From assembly GCA_025084515.1 (NCBI GenBank), contig JAJAGP010000014.1, positions 1,182,551-1,246,550 on the forward strand: a stretch of 64,000 bases of DNA. The letters are read 5' to 3'. Below the pieces are notes generated by a model that was not told where the DNA came from, did not search any database, and worked only from the letters and a program-made list of their open reading frames with translations. Position numbers and translations under genes: made by a program. The DNA is from Ancistrus triradiatus (Eukaryota; Chordata; Actinopteri; Siluriformes; Loricariidae). Shown here piece after piece: positions 26,030 to 39,600 of this stretch. Positions within the stretch are counted from its first letter, which is position 1. Every line of letters begins with the position of its first letter.

Positions 26030-26180
26030 TTACATTTACAGCATTTAGCAGACGCCCTTGTCCAGAGCGACTTACAATCCAAGCAATTGTAGGTTAAGGG
26101 CCTTGCTCAAGGACCCAACAGTGGCAGCCTAGTACCTTAACCACTAGTAGTCTAGTACCTTAACCACTAGGCTACCAGTC
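26030..26180 (-). mobile_element. tRNA-derived SINE, truncated copy with internal duplication
   Basis: Shares with 57575-57775 the tail landmark CATTTAGCAGACGCCCTTGT and the GCTCAAGGACCCAACAGTGG stretch. The tRNA-like head has lost box B, and a 19-base unit (CTAGTACCTTAACCACTAG) is duplicated at 26129-26147 and 26152-26170. Confidence 0.7.
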
Positions 26181-28629
26181 ATCTTTAAGAATTGTTTTGG
26201 TTTAGAAAGTCACAGGATTCAGTTTATTGAATTCCCTTGGAGTACATTCAGTTTCAATGAATCTTTCCCCCACCATAACTATCAGTTTATTTGAACCGAT
26301 ATTGTTATTTACCTAAATATTTTCCCAATATAATTCCAATGCAAATTGGAATTGAAACCCTTAGAAGAAGAAAAGCAGGGGCATGTGAGCCAGTGATATG
26401 GGAGCCATAGCTAAGACTATATATGTAAACATGATTTAAGTATGTAGTTTTGTTAAATCTTTAAAACTGTAAATCATTTCATTTAATTAAGTAAAATGTT
26501 TTCCAGATCAAACCATTCCTCAGGGACCGGGAGGCGGGTAGCTGACGGGGTCTGAAGTTTATTTCCTGAGATATAAAAATGTATAAATTGTCAACTGTAC
26601 TCAAAAAGCAATGTTTTATTACCTGTACTTTTCCCTTATTTAAGCGTATTTGTTGTTTGTACATTTTTGCCTGTAAGGTATCATTAAGCAAAGACGTATT
26701 ATTAAAAGTTTAATGCTGCTTCAGAATAAGCCATAAATAGAGCATATAATTGACAGTGATTGAATGTCCTCTTTAAACCTGATTAAATGGTTTAATACAT
26801 GTATTGAAAAATGGGATGAAGAGAAACAAAAAGGCTGTATACAAACCACACAAAGAACATGGTTAAAAGAACAGAATATAGTGAAGACCTTTATTGATTT
26901 GTAGTTCTATCTAATGCTCAGTATTTGTTACTAATCAGACCATTTTTAGAATGCCTAATTTTTAGTTAGCCTTTGTTATATTCCTAATCTTAGCATTATT
27001 CGGTCTTGTTTACAGCATTACATATGGTTACTGGAAATTCAGGCATTAGTTTGAACATGTATGCTGATATTGACCTCATTCTCTCGGCATCTTTACAAAC
27101 GTTTTATTTATTCGTTATTTATTCGCTGCTTATGTAACAGCACAGGTATGCACTTCTACTACACTGAGCGAATTTGTTTACTCGTGTTGCCTTTAGGCAC
27201 AAAATCCCGAGACCGAGCAGCATCGTAGAAAAAAGACTGTAAACAATCGACGTCATAACATCCAAGAGTAGGTATTATTTTGAAGTGAGACAAATACAGT
27301 TATTAATAATAAAATCAAATCAGAATGTAAAAAATCCCTTAAATCGAGTGTGTGCTCTGATTATGGTCGTTTTCCAGTCTGTGTTAGTGTGCAGATGGAG
27401 TCAGTATACAGGCCTCTTCACTGAAGTGCACGGAGAACACAAATATTTATGTGATTCAGGTTAAACGTCTTCCTTTTTTCACTGCTCATGTGTTTAAGGA
27501 GAGGAAATCTTGTAATGCATCCTGGCTTAAAATTTGTTTGGCCCACAAAGTACCTGAACCTGAAAAGCACAATAACACCACATGATGCCTTTAAGTTGTT
27601 TTGATAGAGAGCAAATACTGATTTGCCTCATTGGTTTGGAAGACGATTGAAAGGATTTTATTGAGCATAAAAGAAATGCCTGAATCGTACAAAATAATTT
27701 CACTAATAATAATAAATACATTATTGCATTTTGGTTAATAATATTCTTTAATATTCTGGCCTTTGGCTTTAATACTATCCTGTTTTTATTTTAGTATGTA
27801 ATTTAGAATATTAATTATAGGATCTATGCATATGTAATCTATAATTTTGTGGGTGTGGAACCAATGCATATATTTATTTTACATAGTGTATAATCTGTAA
27901 ATAAATGTCATATAGACTGTAATCAATTCTACATTTTATTAATGTAGAATCTATAAATATAAATTTAAATGATATGAATTTACAATCTATGAATAGCAGT
28001 ATGTTCCAGTTCTAAAACTGTGTGCTTATTCTCGAAAAAGTGACGGGATTATTTTAAATGCCAGAAGGCTGAGGCATTACTCTAAAAGAGTTTCTTGTTT
28101 CCTTCTCCAGGCAGCAAGCGGCAGGGCGACTGTCTGGTGGGTCTTCTTCTGCGTGAGAAACTTGCTGCTCATCTGTTCTGGGACAGCAAGAGTTTACAAG
28201 TCAGGTCCCCTGTTATTAACCTCGATGTTTTCATTTTCATTATATCTTTATAGTTCTTACTGTAAGGGATATATTAGGTTTATCGTAGGAAACACCTGCT
28301 TCGTTTTCGGTGGGCTTAATGTCCCTTAGTACCTCATCTGTACTTAGGCACAGCAGGGAGTTAATCACACCTCAGCTAATGAGCCTAGCTCGATGGATCC
28401 AGCATGCTTGGAAATCAGAACCCATTGCGAGTCTGACTGATTGGGATTTGAAGCAAGCTGCTGAAAGAATGAGCAAAAAATAAAAATCCGTTCCAGGACG
28501 GACCATCACTTCTGGATCGCAGCACTCTGCTTGGGTCCGTGTCAGGACCAGAGCTTGGCAGCAGTGGCCGTGGACATTTTTCCTTGTCAGGCTCACAGGA
28601 GTCGCTACAAAGAAGCCAGCTGTCGGGCC
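26181..28629. other. Intergenic AT-rich DNA
   Basis: Strongly AT-rich, especially 26200-28000. No gene or recognisable repeat. Confidence 0.55.
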
Positions 28630-29240
28630 TCATGGAACCTGGCCTCTAATTAAAACAGTGGAAAATTAGATAACTCCACAAATTCATCACGGGCGCCCCT
28701 AGCTGTCAGGGCTCCGCTCTGGGGGCTGCCACCCATCTTTTGTTTACACCAGGGAGATTTGGCTGCTCTCTGCTGTGTGTTTTTGCGACTGATTTTTCTA
28801 GCGAGCCACAAGGGCCAGTCCTGCTGTCCCCTCCCCTTAGCGCCCTTGCTTAAAGGGTCGATGGAGACGAGACCCTCCTTCCATCCTGGCTGAATCCACT
28901 CACGCCTACCTCGTTAGCCCCTCATTTATTAGGCACTAATGGAGGTTGTGAGTGCTGTGATGTCATGTGCTGGCATACAAAGAGAACATATCCTTTCTCT
29001 CCTTCTCACTCTCGTTCTCCCTCCCTCCCTCCCCTCGCTAGTTTGAGTGCCTGGTCTCGTCTGGGCCACTCTGGTCTGGCGGCCTAAGCCCGCCGAAGGC
29101 CAAGTATGAAGATGACTCTTTGAAACGGGGCCATTTTGTGCCGTTCGTTATTGTCTAGCAAGGTCAGGTGGCGCGAAGAAAGATCTCCAAGTATGGTGTG
29201 GTCAACCTCATGCCAGCCGACATCTAACGGTCTGCTCCAA
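28630..29240. promoter_or_regulatory. Candidate conserved regulatory block
   Basis: A sharp island of GC-rich complex sequence between AT-rich flanks. It includes a TTTGTTTACACC forkhead motif (28739-28750), TTATTAGGCACTAATGG (28926-28942) and a TCCCTCCC run (29017-29032). No open frame with a domain. Texture and position suggest a distal enhancer. Confidence 0.4.
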
Positions 29241-29655
29241 CCAAAACCATGTATCCTATTTTCTCAGCTGCCAGTTACTGTACGTGTGAAATGAAAAGGG
29301 CTCAGGAATGATAAATGCTTTATTGGGGTTACACCTAATGCAGCATACCATATAAAACAAATAAACAGAGTGCCAGGCTGTTTATTAATTTAACTCATGT
29401 CTACTGTTTAAATTCGAGACCCTTAGGTCTATATCTTGTGAAATCCTTTATGCTTTTATTTAAAAATGAGTAGAATGAAGGAATCTGATCTTGTTTGGCA
29501 CAGATACACTAAAATAGCTTTTATTAAAATAGCTTTTAGTCAATAAATTCTCCTCATGACTTAATTTAAAACCGATGCTCATGCTGGACCCTGGATTGTA
29601 TACAGGATCTTTGTTGAAGGGTTAAACAGTACAATTAAATGCGATGTCAAATATG
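29241..29655. other. Intergenic DNA, nothing recognised
   Basis: AT-rich filler up to a transposon end. Confidence 0.5.
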
Positions 29656-30135
29656 TACAGTACTATGCAAAAGTTTTATGCCACTAAAATCCAGGTATTA
29701 TATTTGTTGTTGTAGCAATGGTGTGATAACTATGCGTAATGATTTCCCCAGTCTCTTCCAATTTCTTCTTTTAGAATACAACCAGAATATACAGGAAATT
29801 TGTTTGCAGTATTTAAAAAACTTAAAAAATGAGAGGAAACAGCTTCTATGGGCTACAGTGGCAAGTATTTAGTGTTTCCTCCCCTTACACTTGAGCAATA
29901 GCAGCATCTGGCAGCTTCATCAGGATGCCAAGTTGATCTTGACCATCATTTGGGAAGGGTAGCAGCCCAGAAACCACTTTTTCAGGGAGGTCACACTGCC
30001 TGCAGAAGCCATTTTATTCTGGAAATTGTGTTTGTTTAATTGTGTCCTGTATTTTCTGTTTGCATCTTAATAAAGAGACTAATAATAATTATATAAAAAC
30101 AAGTCCAATGGTGGCCTAAGACTTGTAAAAATTAG
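29656..30135. mobile_element. Non-autonomous Tc1-like element with inverted arms
   Basis: The left end, TACAGTACTATGCAAAAG, is mirrored at the decayed right end (GGCCTAAGACTTGTAAAA). The interior shares TTACACTTGAGCAA and AATAAAGAGAC landmarks with the element at 46804-48758. No transposase frame remains. Confidence 0.7.
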
Positions 30136-30463
30136 ATGTTTAGAAAGATGTTTTGTAAATTTGTTGTCCAAAATGTGATCTTTACCCAACATAATATGCC
30201 TCTGAAATGGAAACAGTCATTTTATTAATCATATGTTGTAACTAAAAATAATTTTGCAGCAGTTGCTCATAAAAGGATCATTTTCAGTCATTCAAGGAAT
30301 CATGCATTTCATTTAAAATCCCACAAAATGTTAGGCACCATATGCAAAATCAGTCTTGCTCTAATTATAGGACACGTCTGATCAAATTAAATCCTTTACA
30401 TGTCTTATTTAACATATGTTAATATATGTTAATTGTTTATTTTGTGTATTTCTTAAATACATG

Positions 30464-30665
30464 TCAAAGTCAAGTCAGATTTATTTCTATAGCACTTTTT
30501 AAAACAGAGCATCTTCTCGAAGTGGTTTCACAATTATCTAGGCCCACAGCCATAACCAAGCAAGCCTGGGGTGACAGTGGAAAGGAAAAACTCCCTAAAT
30601 GTGACGACTCAAGACTCAAAAAGGGGCCCAAACTCACTGGTCAACCTAGAGGTTTTATGTAAGAA
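30464..30665 (-). repeat. Dispersed repeat family A, copy 2
   Basis: Contains TCAAGTCAGATTTATTTCTA, ATCTAGGCCCA, GGAAAAACTCCCT and AAGACTCAAAAAGGGGCCCA, the reverse complement of the 41145, 53015 and 57440 copies. It includes the portion missing from the shorter copies. Confidence 0.75.
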
Positions 30666-31488
30666 TGAAATTAAATTGAATGCTTTATCAAAAAATGTCA
30701 TGTATAAGAATAAATAGGTTGACTGGACATAATACGTAAAATAGAGAATATAATAAAAACATGTCATGAATAAAGCTGAATTCAACAAAATGGAGAGAGT
30801 GGAGTGGAAAATTTAATTTGAGCATTTATTGTGTGTATTTGGGCATGTGTGTGCCATACAGAGATGTTACCAGCGAAACATACGTATAATTTTATATTTT
30901 TTAGTATATGCTTACTATAATTTATTGTACATGTAGTGTTCAGGTGGTATTATCAGAAAATAAGAGACTGTTCTTCCTATAGTCTTTGCACTACCATCGA
31001 TCGGTTAGATGCATTAATAAGTTATATATGACAGGGCAGAAAGGTAATAATGATTCAAACCATACCACATGGACACTGGCACTCTGTTGTCTGGCTTTGT
31101 CTGCCTTTTTGTGGCACCTGGAACCAATCACTCTTAATCCCACTTCACTCAGTTTCACTGCGCAATTGCATCTATGATCTAGAAGCCACTGTGGAACTGC
31201 TGGTATGATAATAACATACAATATCCATGATAACACAGTACATGACGTACTTCGTGCTCACACAATGTAGTTATCGTAATTGATACACCTACATCAAAAT
31301 GCCATTCCCTTCTGACGTACGCGAGCGAGGGCTTTGGACTTCGGGAGCCGCTGTCCCTCTCTGTCCCCTCCATGGGGGGTCTGACCCGGTGGTCTGCTTC
31401 CCTTCCACAGAGAGTCAGCTCCATGTAAACACAGCCCCGAGCTCCACTCGACATCCATCCCTCCCGCCGTCCCTCTCACCCCCGACCT

Positions 31489-31538
<50 letters not shown>

Positions 31539-34500
31539 CCTTCAGACTGCATCCCAGGACCTGGCCCGGTTTGGAAAAGATGCACTGCGTGATGATTCTT
31601 AGCTCTCCCTCCTGAGAAACACGCCGTTCTGCATGTGCAGTCATCATCCATTTGTTACAGCGCGGCGGTTTACCACAGTTTCATAGTTTGGTCGGCTCAT
31701 CTTTATGTCTGTGCATTTTATGTCTTTGCGAACAGGGACGATTTTTATACTCGGTACTCAACAATAAAGTAATAATAATCAAAATAAACAATGTAAAAAT
31801 AAGAGGGTTCACTCGTGGGGGAACTCAACTTTCCAGTGCAATGTGAATACTGTTACAGGCATCCCAGAATATGAGTCAGCTGTGTGCCACGGATGGATTC
31901 ATCTGCTCATGATTTAGGAGCGAGTTGATCAGGGTCACGCTCAGCAAAAGACTCCATACAGTGCTTGCTTAAAAGCAGATACATTTATGAGATTCAATAA
32001 TTGAACCCTTTACAGTAGCCTAACCATAAGACACGCTCATAAGCCATTAAGGAAGCATGTGATCTTGTAAAGGTTCAAATCATGGTGGCAAGCAGGTTGT
32101 GTAGTTGTATGCATAATTACAAAGTGTTAAACGTCAATATAAGTCAGTCTATAAACCATTATTGTGTTATGTGCTAAGATTTATTTGTGCATACTATGGT
32201 TTCAATTTGTATAGAATTATTAACCTATATACAGAGAGCTTTGAAGACTTTCATAATTGTCTATATTGGACGATTGTGACTTTGATTACAGTATTATTGA
32301 ATTAGCTATAAATGACAATTACATTTTAGTTCTGTATATAGCCTAGAGTATAGGGTTTACTCATAACAAGACCTGAATGCTGAAATGTCTGATTGCAAAT
32401 TATAGAATGGATTGTTTTGTCAGTAGACTGAAATGAACAAGATGTAGTCTTTTAAACGACTGGTGTCCAAATAACACATTCATAACACGATGGGAAGATA
32501 TCATGTAGATAGATGTGTATATTAATAATGCACCATGGATTAATATTGCATCCTGAAAGGAGACAGTGTTAGTGTTGTTAGTTAGTGTTTTAATAATAAT
32601 TCTGTTATATTTTAGTCTATCAGAATTTGTTCTAATTTTGGTTCTTTACCCACATTATTGATTCTCGCCCATGTTTTCATGTTACTCCTATATATACACT
32701 AAAAATCCACCATCTTAGTATGAGATTGTTTGCCTCTGAATAATTCCCGCTCTGATTTGTCAGATCGCAGTCCCAAGCTGTGGAGATTTCTTACCATAAA
32801 CGCCAGCAGTTGGAGCTTGATGGATAATACAGCTGATTTGCAGAAACCCTTGTCCCTGACTGAGAACTCGGCAGCTCCAGGCCATTTCTAGCACTAATGC
32901 TTATACAGTTCTGTTCAGATAGGCTTAGAACATTCAGGCAAATTCATATAAGTGCCAAGTGGTGTATTGTGCTTTCACTAAGTTGGAGCTAGACTAGGGA
33001 CAGAGGAGTAGTGTGAATTGCTGTTGCTAAGCTATTATAGTGAATTGGATCATTCGATAGAGAATCTGGGTGTTATTGTCATATTATTTCCACTATTATT
33101 GCTAATAATCTCTCAATCAATATTATTATTATTTGTATTATTATTAAGGCTACAAGACGACTGGCAGCAGGCTACTTATTTATTATTTTATTAAGCAACT
33201 AGGACCTATGGGAAATTAATTTGTAGTGTATGTAAGGGCAGAGCGGGATGATGAAATAATTAGACGGATGTCTAGTTGTCTGGATCATCCAGTAAAACGC
33301 GTGTGCATTTTTCTTGCCTCTCTTCAATATGCTGTGTAATGATTTATGTGCTCGGTTACATGCTGAGTGGTAACAGCTAAAAATAGCACTAAGAACAGTA
33401 CATCTGCCGTTTACTAAGAAACATCTTCCCTCTTTGTAACACTCATCTTTTTTTCCCCTTTTTATGTTCTCCCCTCCCTCACTTCCTCGTCTTTCTTTCT
33501 CATGCTGTCCCATGCTTTTCCCTCTCAAGCTCCACCCTTGAAATTGAGATGCTCTCTCTCTCTGTACTGTCAGGCCTGATCAGAGTGAATAGAAGTCAGT
33601 GAGCCTCCCTCTAGCTCACACAAAACAGCTCTTTGAAAAAAAAGTGGTGGGAAATAAACAATATGGTGAGATCAAGAGCATTTCACACTAGGGATAAATA
33701 TTTGGAAGAATGCGGTCGTAACACGTGGAACACACATGGGGAAGATAGGGTCGCTCAGCCACTACAATCAGCGCTCTATGATTTTTTCCCCCTTTTCTTT
33801 TCACTCTTGTGCTCACATACACATGAATCATATAGATTGAGAAAGAATCGGAGCTGTGATTAAGGCTGTTTGCTCTTCGCATACCAGCAGATCCACGAGC
33901 TTTTCTCTCCTGCAGCGTTTGCGCTCGGCCCTGTGCGTTTCGGTCTTTAATGTAAATGACTGACTGACCCTGATGAGAGTTTGAGTCCCCCGCTCTTCTG
34001 TACAGGGAACCCAGAGGGCACAGGGTGCATCTGAGAACATTACGAGCCTCTAAAGTGCTACCAGTCAGGCGCTGCTCGTTAGGCAGGGCTAAACGAACGA
34101 GGGTTTCAGCTGGTTCTGAGCATCTTGATTTAGACACACACAGCCATAACCTTAAAAGCATGACGGCACCCTGGCACACTGCAGAATTGGTTGAGGAACA
34201 TGAAAAAGAGTTCGCGCTGTTGACCTGGTCTCCAAATTCCCCAGATCTCAATCTAGCCATGCGTCCGAGGGATGTGCTGCACAAATAATCCGATCCACGG
34301 AGCTGATAAGGTCTTGTTGCCAGATACAGTATCACAGGACACCTTCAGAAGCCTCGTAGTGAAGGAGTTTAACTGAAACAAGCTGGGAGGAAGTGATTTA
34401 CCCCAACTAACGTCCATGTTCTGGAAGTGCAGTGTGTTACTGCTCACCTCTTGTTGACACACTTTGATGAAGAGGTTCAGTTTGGGCTCTGTGTGTTTGT

Positions 34501-34667
34501 ACTTGTGCGAGTGTGTTTGTTTACGGGACTGCATGTAATGAAGGCAGACGTTTACACCTCGGTTTGCGTTATATATGTGGACATTAAAAGATTAAGCATT
34601 AAAAATACAGACATGTATGTACAGGAAAAACGTTTTGGAAATACCTGAACTTTGAATTCATTATGAA
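30666..34667. other. Intergenic DNA
   Basis: No gene supported. The longest frame (minus strand, 33688-34335, 215 codons) has no recognisable domain and no start or splice context. 31290-31480 is GC-rich; 31860-33200 is AT-rich. Confidence 0.5.
31490..31536. repeat. (CA)n microsatellite
   Basis: 47 bases of uninterrupted CA. It explains the poly-Thr/His and poly-Cys/Val frames overlapping it. Confidence 0.98.
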
Positions 34668-34940
34668 CAGTGTTTTGGAAGCTACGCAAAAAAGTAATCC
34701 GTTAGCAATGTAGTCTTATAACCATACTGCATGGTAGTACTTTAACTTTTAATACTTTTAATAAGTATTGTCTACTTAGAAGAATACAGAACACTTCTGT
34801 ACGTCACTCTGGACTGCTCTGTCTGCTGAAGGCTGTAAATGTAAGTACGTCTAAAAGCAAGCACTTTTCTACTTTAACTCTAAAGAGTAACATGTATTAG
34901 ATGTACGACTGCCAAATAGAAAGTACTTCTCCCATCACTT
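34668..34940. mobile_element. MITE-like element
   Basis: The left end CAGTGTTTTGGAAGCTAC and the reverse complement of the right end AAGTGATGGGAGAAGTAC are similar inverted termini. The interior has AAAAAGTAATCC and AAGTACTT motifs typical of a familiar fish DNA-transposon MITE. No coding capacity. Confidence 0.55.
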
Positions 34941-35089
34941 GGCAGAAATAGAGGAGGTTTAAAATGCTACTTGTTTTTGATTAATCATATCAAATTCTGG
35001 GTTCCAAACATAAAGTGTGGCTTGTATAGGTGTCCAGTTTTATAAAAAAGTACTCTTGGGCTGAGTCTGCTCGTCTTGATAGTGATATA

Positions 35090-35807
35090 TAATTATGAAG
35101 CGTTCTTGATCAAAATTTCATGGGTCCTTTATGCAAGGAGGTGGAAGAGACATTTTAAAAGACATGGATGCTCAGCAGTGCAGAACAGCACAAACTGAGT
35201 GTCCTACCTCAAAACAGAAACACAACACCAAATATTGAAGAATGTTTAAAATGAACCAGTGGTAACTGCAAAAAGCTGCAGAAAAATCTTGAAATTGCTA
35301 AAGTACATATGTTCAGTACAAGAAAAGGGCTGAACAAAAAACGTGTTTCAATAAAAATGGCTGAATTTGCAAAACCCCGGCTTGATGCTCCTTCTTGCAA
35401 TAAGAACAGTGTTTTGAGGACAGTTTAGTGGAGACAAAAGCCAAACAGTGCTAAGCTTGGTGGAATAAATCTGTGAACCCAGAGCAAAACTTCATGCCAG
35501 ATGTAAAGCATGGTGGAGGGAGATGTCTTCTGCTTATTGATGTATCCAAAATGACATCCAGTACATTTATAGGAGAACGTCCGGGTGGCAATCTGTCCCA
35601 TGATGATTAAAAGTGCCTGGATGATATAAGAATGATCCAAAACATAAGAGGTATTGTGGCCCTGAAGAGTGGCCATCAACATTATTGGTCCTAAAGGTCC
35701 AAACGCTATTTACTACTAAAATGCGTTTACTATTATGCCTTATAAGTGAGCAATTCATTCAGAAACCAATGTAATTACAAAGAGTTCACACATTTTTCTA
35801 GGGACTG
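35090..35807 (+). mobile_element. Ancient Tc1-like transposon remnant
   Basis: Plus-strand fragments of a Tc1-type transposase are recognisable (GTAAAGCATGGTGGAGG, the VKHGGG signature; a GGAGACAAAAGCC stretch). The right terminus TTTTTCTAGGGACTG fits a CAGTCCCTAG inverted repeat. Heavily mutated, and the left boundary is uncertain. Confidence 0.65.
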
Positions 35808-35810
35808 CAT

Positions 35811-35812
<2 letters not shown>

Positions 35813-35845
<33 letters not shown>
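35813..35845. repeat. (GT)n microsatellite
   Basis: About 33 bases of GT, starting a few bases from the right end of a Tc1 remnant. Confidence 0.97.
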
Positions 35846-35846
<1 letters not shown>

Positions 35847-35989
35847 TACCAAACACTGAGCAGTGTAACCTTGGTTGCATTAAGCAGAGATCGCAGCTGC
35901 CATGTTCAAGTGCTAAACTCTGCTGCTGCCTTATAAGGGCTGCATCTGCTCTGAGACCTGACAGAGAGACACACTGTACACACCCAGCT

Positions 35990-35998
35990 TGGGCGGTC
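35990..35998 (+). promoter_or_regulatory. Gli-like site, one mismatch
   Basis: TGGGCGGTC differs from TGGGTGGTC at one base. Low weight on its own. Confidence 0.15.
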
Positions 35999-36013
35999 TG
36001 TCCTTCAAACTCG

Positions 36014-36043
36014 CTGTCTCTCTGTCTGTCTGTCTGTCTGTCT
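36014..36043. repeat. (CTGT)n microsatellite
   Basis: Short tetranucleotide run of CTGT units preceded by CTCT. Confidence 0.9.
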
Positions 36044-38599
36044 CGTTGCCCTGTCTTTACTCAGGGATGACACTGATTCAGATATTATATCCTCCAATAT
36101 CTGGTTCCTCGCCTGAACCAGCCGTGCCTACGTTTGATTTCTAACCTATCCGACAATTAAAAGTCATTCTGCTGCTCTCTCTTGCACCCCCTTCACTCTA
36201 GCAAATGTTTCTCATCAGGTCTAAGGCTCATGGTGAAGCTCAGAATAGTGTTAGTGTGTCAGGTCACACAGACCCAGAGAGCAGCGTGTACAGAGTGAGC
36301 GGATTCAGTTCCCTACTGAAACGATTTCACCACCGAAGGCCTGAGCAATCATCTTTAGGATTTAATTATTTGGTACGGCTGCACATCCACGGTTCAACAC
36401 GCGTGAGCATTTCATAAATGCACAAAAGGGGATGTTTACGCTGAACGTTGAAATGGAACTAAACTCATCGTTTTTAACGTGACGCTAATTGACACTATAC
36501 ACTGGGCAGTCACAAATAATCTTTTTTTTGTTACGCTGACTAATACGTGGCGAATGTAAAAAGTACAAATCAGAACTGCTCCCGGGCTTATCAATGTTTT
36601 TTGCGGGTCCTTCACGAGCCATGATGACAGGGATCTGGTTCCCATGCACTCTGCACCGCTTGAAATTTGTCTGGCTTGCTCTTTCTGACCAAAATGCTGT
36701 CATCCCTTGTAGTGGTTTTTCTCTTTCTCCCAGGAAGAGTTTTTTCTGTTTAATGCCACTCACACTTCTCTGACAGTGAGCACCGCTAACAGCAGTTATT
36801 CACAGTGATACCCTCTCTGTGCCAACAACAGCTTTCCCATTTATATCTGTGTTTATGCTTGGCCTTTGTTCCATTTTGTCGCTTGTATTCTGCTTAGCAC
36901 CCATGTTAAGAGTGCTCATTTATCAACTCCTAACGTCTGCACTTTCAAACCTCCTTACAATCATTACATAATGTATTGATAGCTGGAATATTCCCAAGCA
37001 ACCTAACAAACAGTCTGGCAACCACACTAATCACAACCTCACGACCAGTCCTGTACCACCAGAGCCACTCTGGATCAATTGCAGTAGGGCAAAGTTGTGT
37101 TTTGTTTTGATGCCCAGCAGGAGTGTTTCATTGGCATTATAGGTCCTGATGCGTTGGTTCCTGGGAAGGTTTTATCTCCATGTCAATTGAATCCCATTGG
37201 TTCTCAATATTTACATATACCTCTAGTGTCCCAAATGACGTTTCCACAAGGAAAATAATCCAGATCCATGCTTGACGAACGTGAGTATTTGCAATTTCTT
37301 GTCACAATGAATTATTTTCCACCACATTAGCTTGCCTAATGCTGATACACACTCCTCTCTTATGAGATTCGAATTAACTGGAGGCAAAACTTTTTTTTTG
37401 TATCCCACGTATATTAAAAACCCTAATGAGTTCTCAAATCAGTTGAGAAAGAATTAGGTTCATTAGGTTAATTTTTCCAGAAAAAGTGCAGCTCCTCCGC
37501 TCACCTGTATTTGTTCACAGTCCGTTCTTGCCTGGACCAATATGGCGGAGGCGCTGACGTATCGCAGCCGAATGGCTTTCTTTTAGGTCCACTACATGGT
37601 CCAAGATGATGCTATGGCAGAGTCTACAGTATATATTAAACAATATCTAAATTCAGACCATTGGTTTGGCCTTTTATCAGTTAACAGTTTGTGGTCTTTT
37701 TATTTTGTACTGTATATGACAGCAGTGAGCGTGTTTGCTGTGTACTTATCGTCCTGCTGTGGAGGTCACTCCTGTCCTGCTGGGTGGCTTTGCAGGTTGA
37801 AGGGGGGACTAAATCAGTTGTGATTTGTGCGCGTCTGTCTCACGCCGGGCGAGTGGAGGCAGGAGGGGGGTGAGGGCTGACCCGAACTGTTTACTTTGCA
37901 GCCACTTTTCTGCTTACTTTGGGTTCAGATAAGGATTTGTTCCTAATGCAGGTCTAATACCCAGGTCTGGCTGACAGCACACGTGATTGGATCTGATTTA
38001 GAGAAGTTTAAAGCACTCGGAGCACATTATTACTCAGCCTGGTGTAATCTGCGTCGGGTTGTCACCACCTCTTAAGCTGCACGCTTCCAGATGTTCTTAC
38101 CTGTGCCGCAATCAGCCAGATGTACAGGAGGGATGATTCTCGCCTAAAGGATTGTATTGCTCTTTTAATAGAGTGGATGTTCATGTGCTTCAGTGCCACG
38201 CTGATTCCTGCGTCTATCCATAATCCTTACATTGGAATGCCTTCGGAAATGATCTTTAATACGTCGTTTAGTCGGTTAAAGTTAGGCTTAGGTAAACTGG
38301 TTTCCTTAGAAATTCTGCCCTGTCCAAAAAACATTGCTCAAGGATGTGGAATGCATTCTGGGGTGGACGTAGGAGATAGGGAGTTGAAGAGTGAGGTTCC
38401 AGATGTAAAAAGCATGCCCTGGCTCCTCCCATGCTCTTATTTACGACACACGCTTACTAATTCATCCACTCGCACTCACGCTCATGGTCTATTTAAATTA
38501 GCCAGTCCACAAACCGGCATGTTTTGTGAACCTCTAGGATTACTAGGTAACTTGATGGTGAAAGTAGTCGGGTATTTGTTTTTGTTTAAATGAGGAGCA
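36044..38599. other. Intergenic DNA, no recognised feature
   Basis: Mixed unique sequence without domain-bearing frames or repeat signatures. Parts (37480-38150) are GC-richer. Confidence 0.5.
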
Positions 38600-38705
38600 T
38601 TATGTATGGAGAAAGGAAAACACATAAGAATCCCAACATAAGAATCTGTGAAACATGGTGGTGGTAGTGTCATGGTTTGGGCCATGATGACATGCATGTA
38701 TCGCA
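38600..38705 (+). mobile_element. Tc1 transposase fragment
   Basis: Contains GTGAAACATGGTGGTGGTAG and continues CATGGTTTGGG, encoding the VKHGGGS-MVW signature of Tc1-like transposases. Only about 100 bases survive. It is the same sequence type as the elements at 45083, 47193 and 60200. Confidence 0.7.
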
Positions 38706-39309
38706 GTAGTTCTATTCCCTAGTCAAACCATGGGATCTACAGACGTACCATTTGTTTCCATGTGAAACAGTGTTATAGGGAGTTCTCAAGGTACTAAACG
38801 TTTGTGATGAGTAAAAATCGTTAACAGGATTGGCTACTGGTATATAAATCTTGACGCTAAAGAAATCCCACTTGTACGTACGTGTGTGTTCCCAGAAGTG
38901 AGCTAAGTGGCTAGCAGCGATGCTAACGTTTCCTGAATGAAAGTACAGCAGAGTAGCACTGAGATATGTCTGTAACCACAAGCTCAGCTGGTTCTGATAC
39001 ATCCACAATTCCCAAATGTTGATTATTGGATGTTTTCTCATCTGAGTCACACTTTTCCAGTGTCACATGTAATAGTGCTGTACATGATAATAAATAGTGA
39101 ACTCAAAGATTAAAATTGAGTGCGACACGTTGCAAGGACATCTCAAGATGCACACGCACTACCGAGAGATCTCGCTATAGAAATAAAAAGAACGAAGATA
39201 TAAAATATGATACAAGGTGCATCCAGCAATACAAGAGCTGTGGGTGCTGCACATCAGGGAGTTATTGGCCATTGGCTCAAGCAGTTCTTCAGTTATTTTT
39301 GAACTTTTA
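38706..39309. other. Intergenic DNA, nothing recognised
   Basis: Unique AT-rich sequence. Confidence 0.5.
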
Positions 39310-39600
39310 ACTGTGGTAAGGTTGGAGAGCGTCCCTTGTTTGAGCTCAGATTTAGTAGTAAAATAGCTCTTGGGAAGTAGCTGTTCTTGAACTTACAAGT
39401 GCGGGTGCGAATGACTCTATAACGCCTTCCAGATGGCAGGAGGGCAAACATTCGATTGCGGGCTGATTCTGGCGGCTTTCTTTAGGCAGTTCTGTCTTTT
39501 TACTCTATGTTCTCTAATGGCAGCTAGTTCTAGTCTTATTATGCGTTACTACTTGACGTTGAGCTTTCTGATCAGCCCTGGTACAGCTGGAGTAACAGAT
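39310..39600 (+). repeat. Possible decayed dispersed repeat
   Basis: GTAGCTGTTCTTGAACTTAC followed by CGCCTTCCAGATGGCAGGAG resembles phrasing common in fish retroelement 3' regions. Recognition is from memory of the motif only. Confidence 0.3.

Noticed and set aside
33688..34335. 215-codon minus-strand frame, the longest outside foxf1
   Set aside because: Composition is Arg/Ser/Leu-rich and random-looking, with no domain and no splice or promoter context; parts of it are open in other frames as well.
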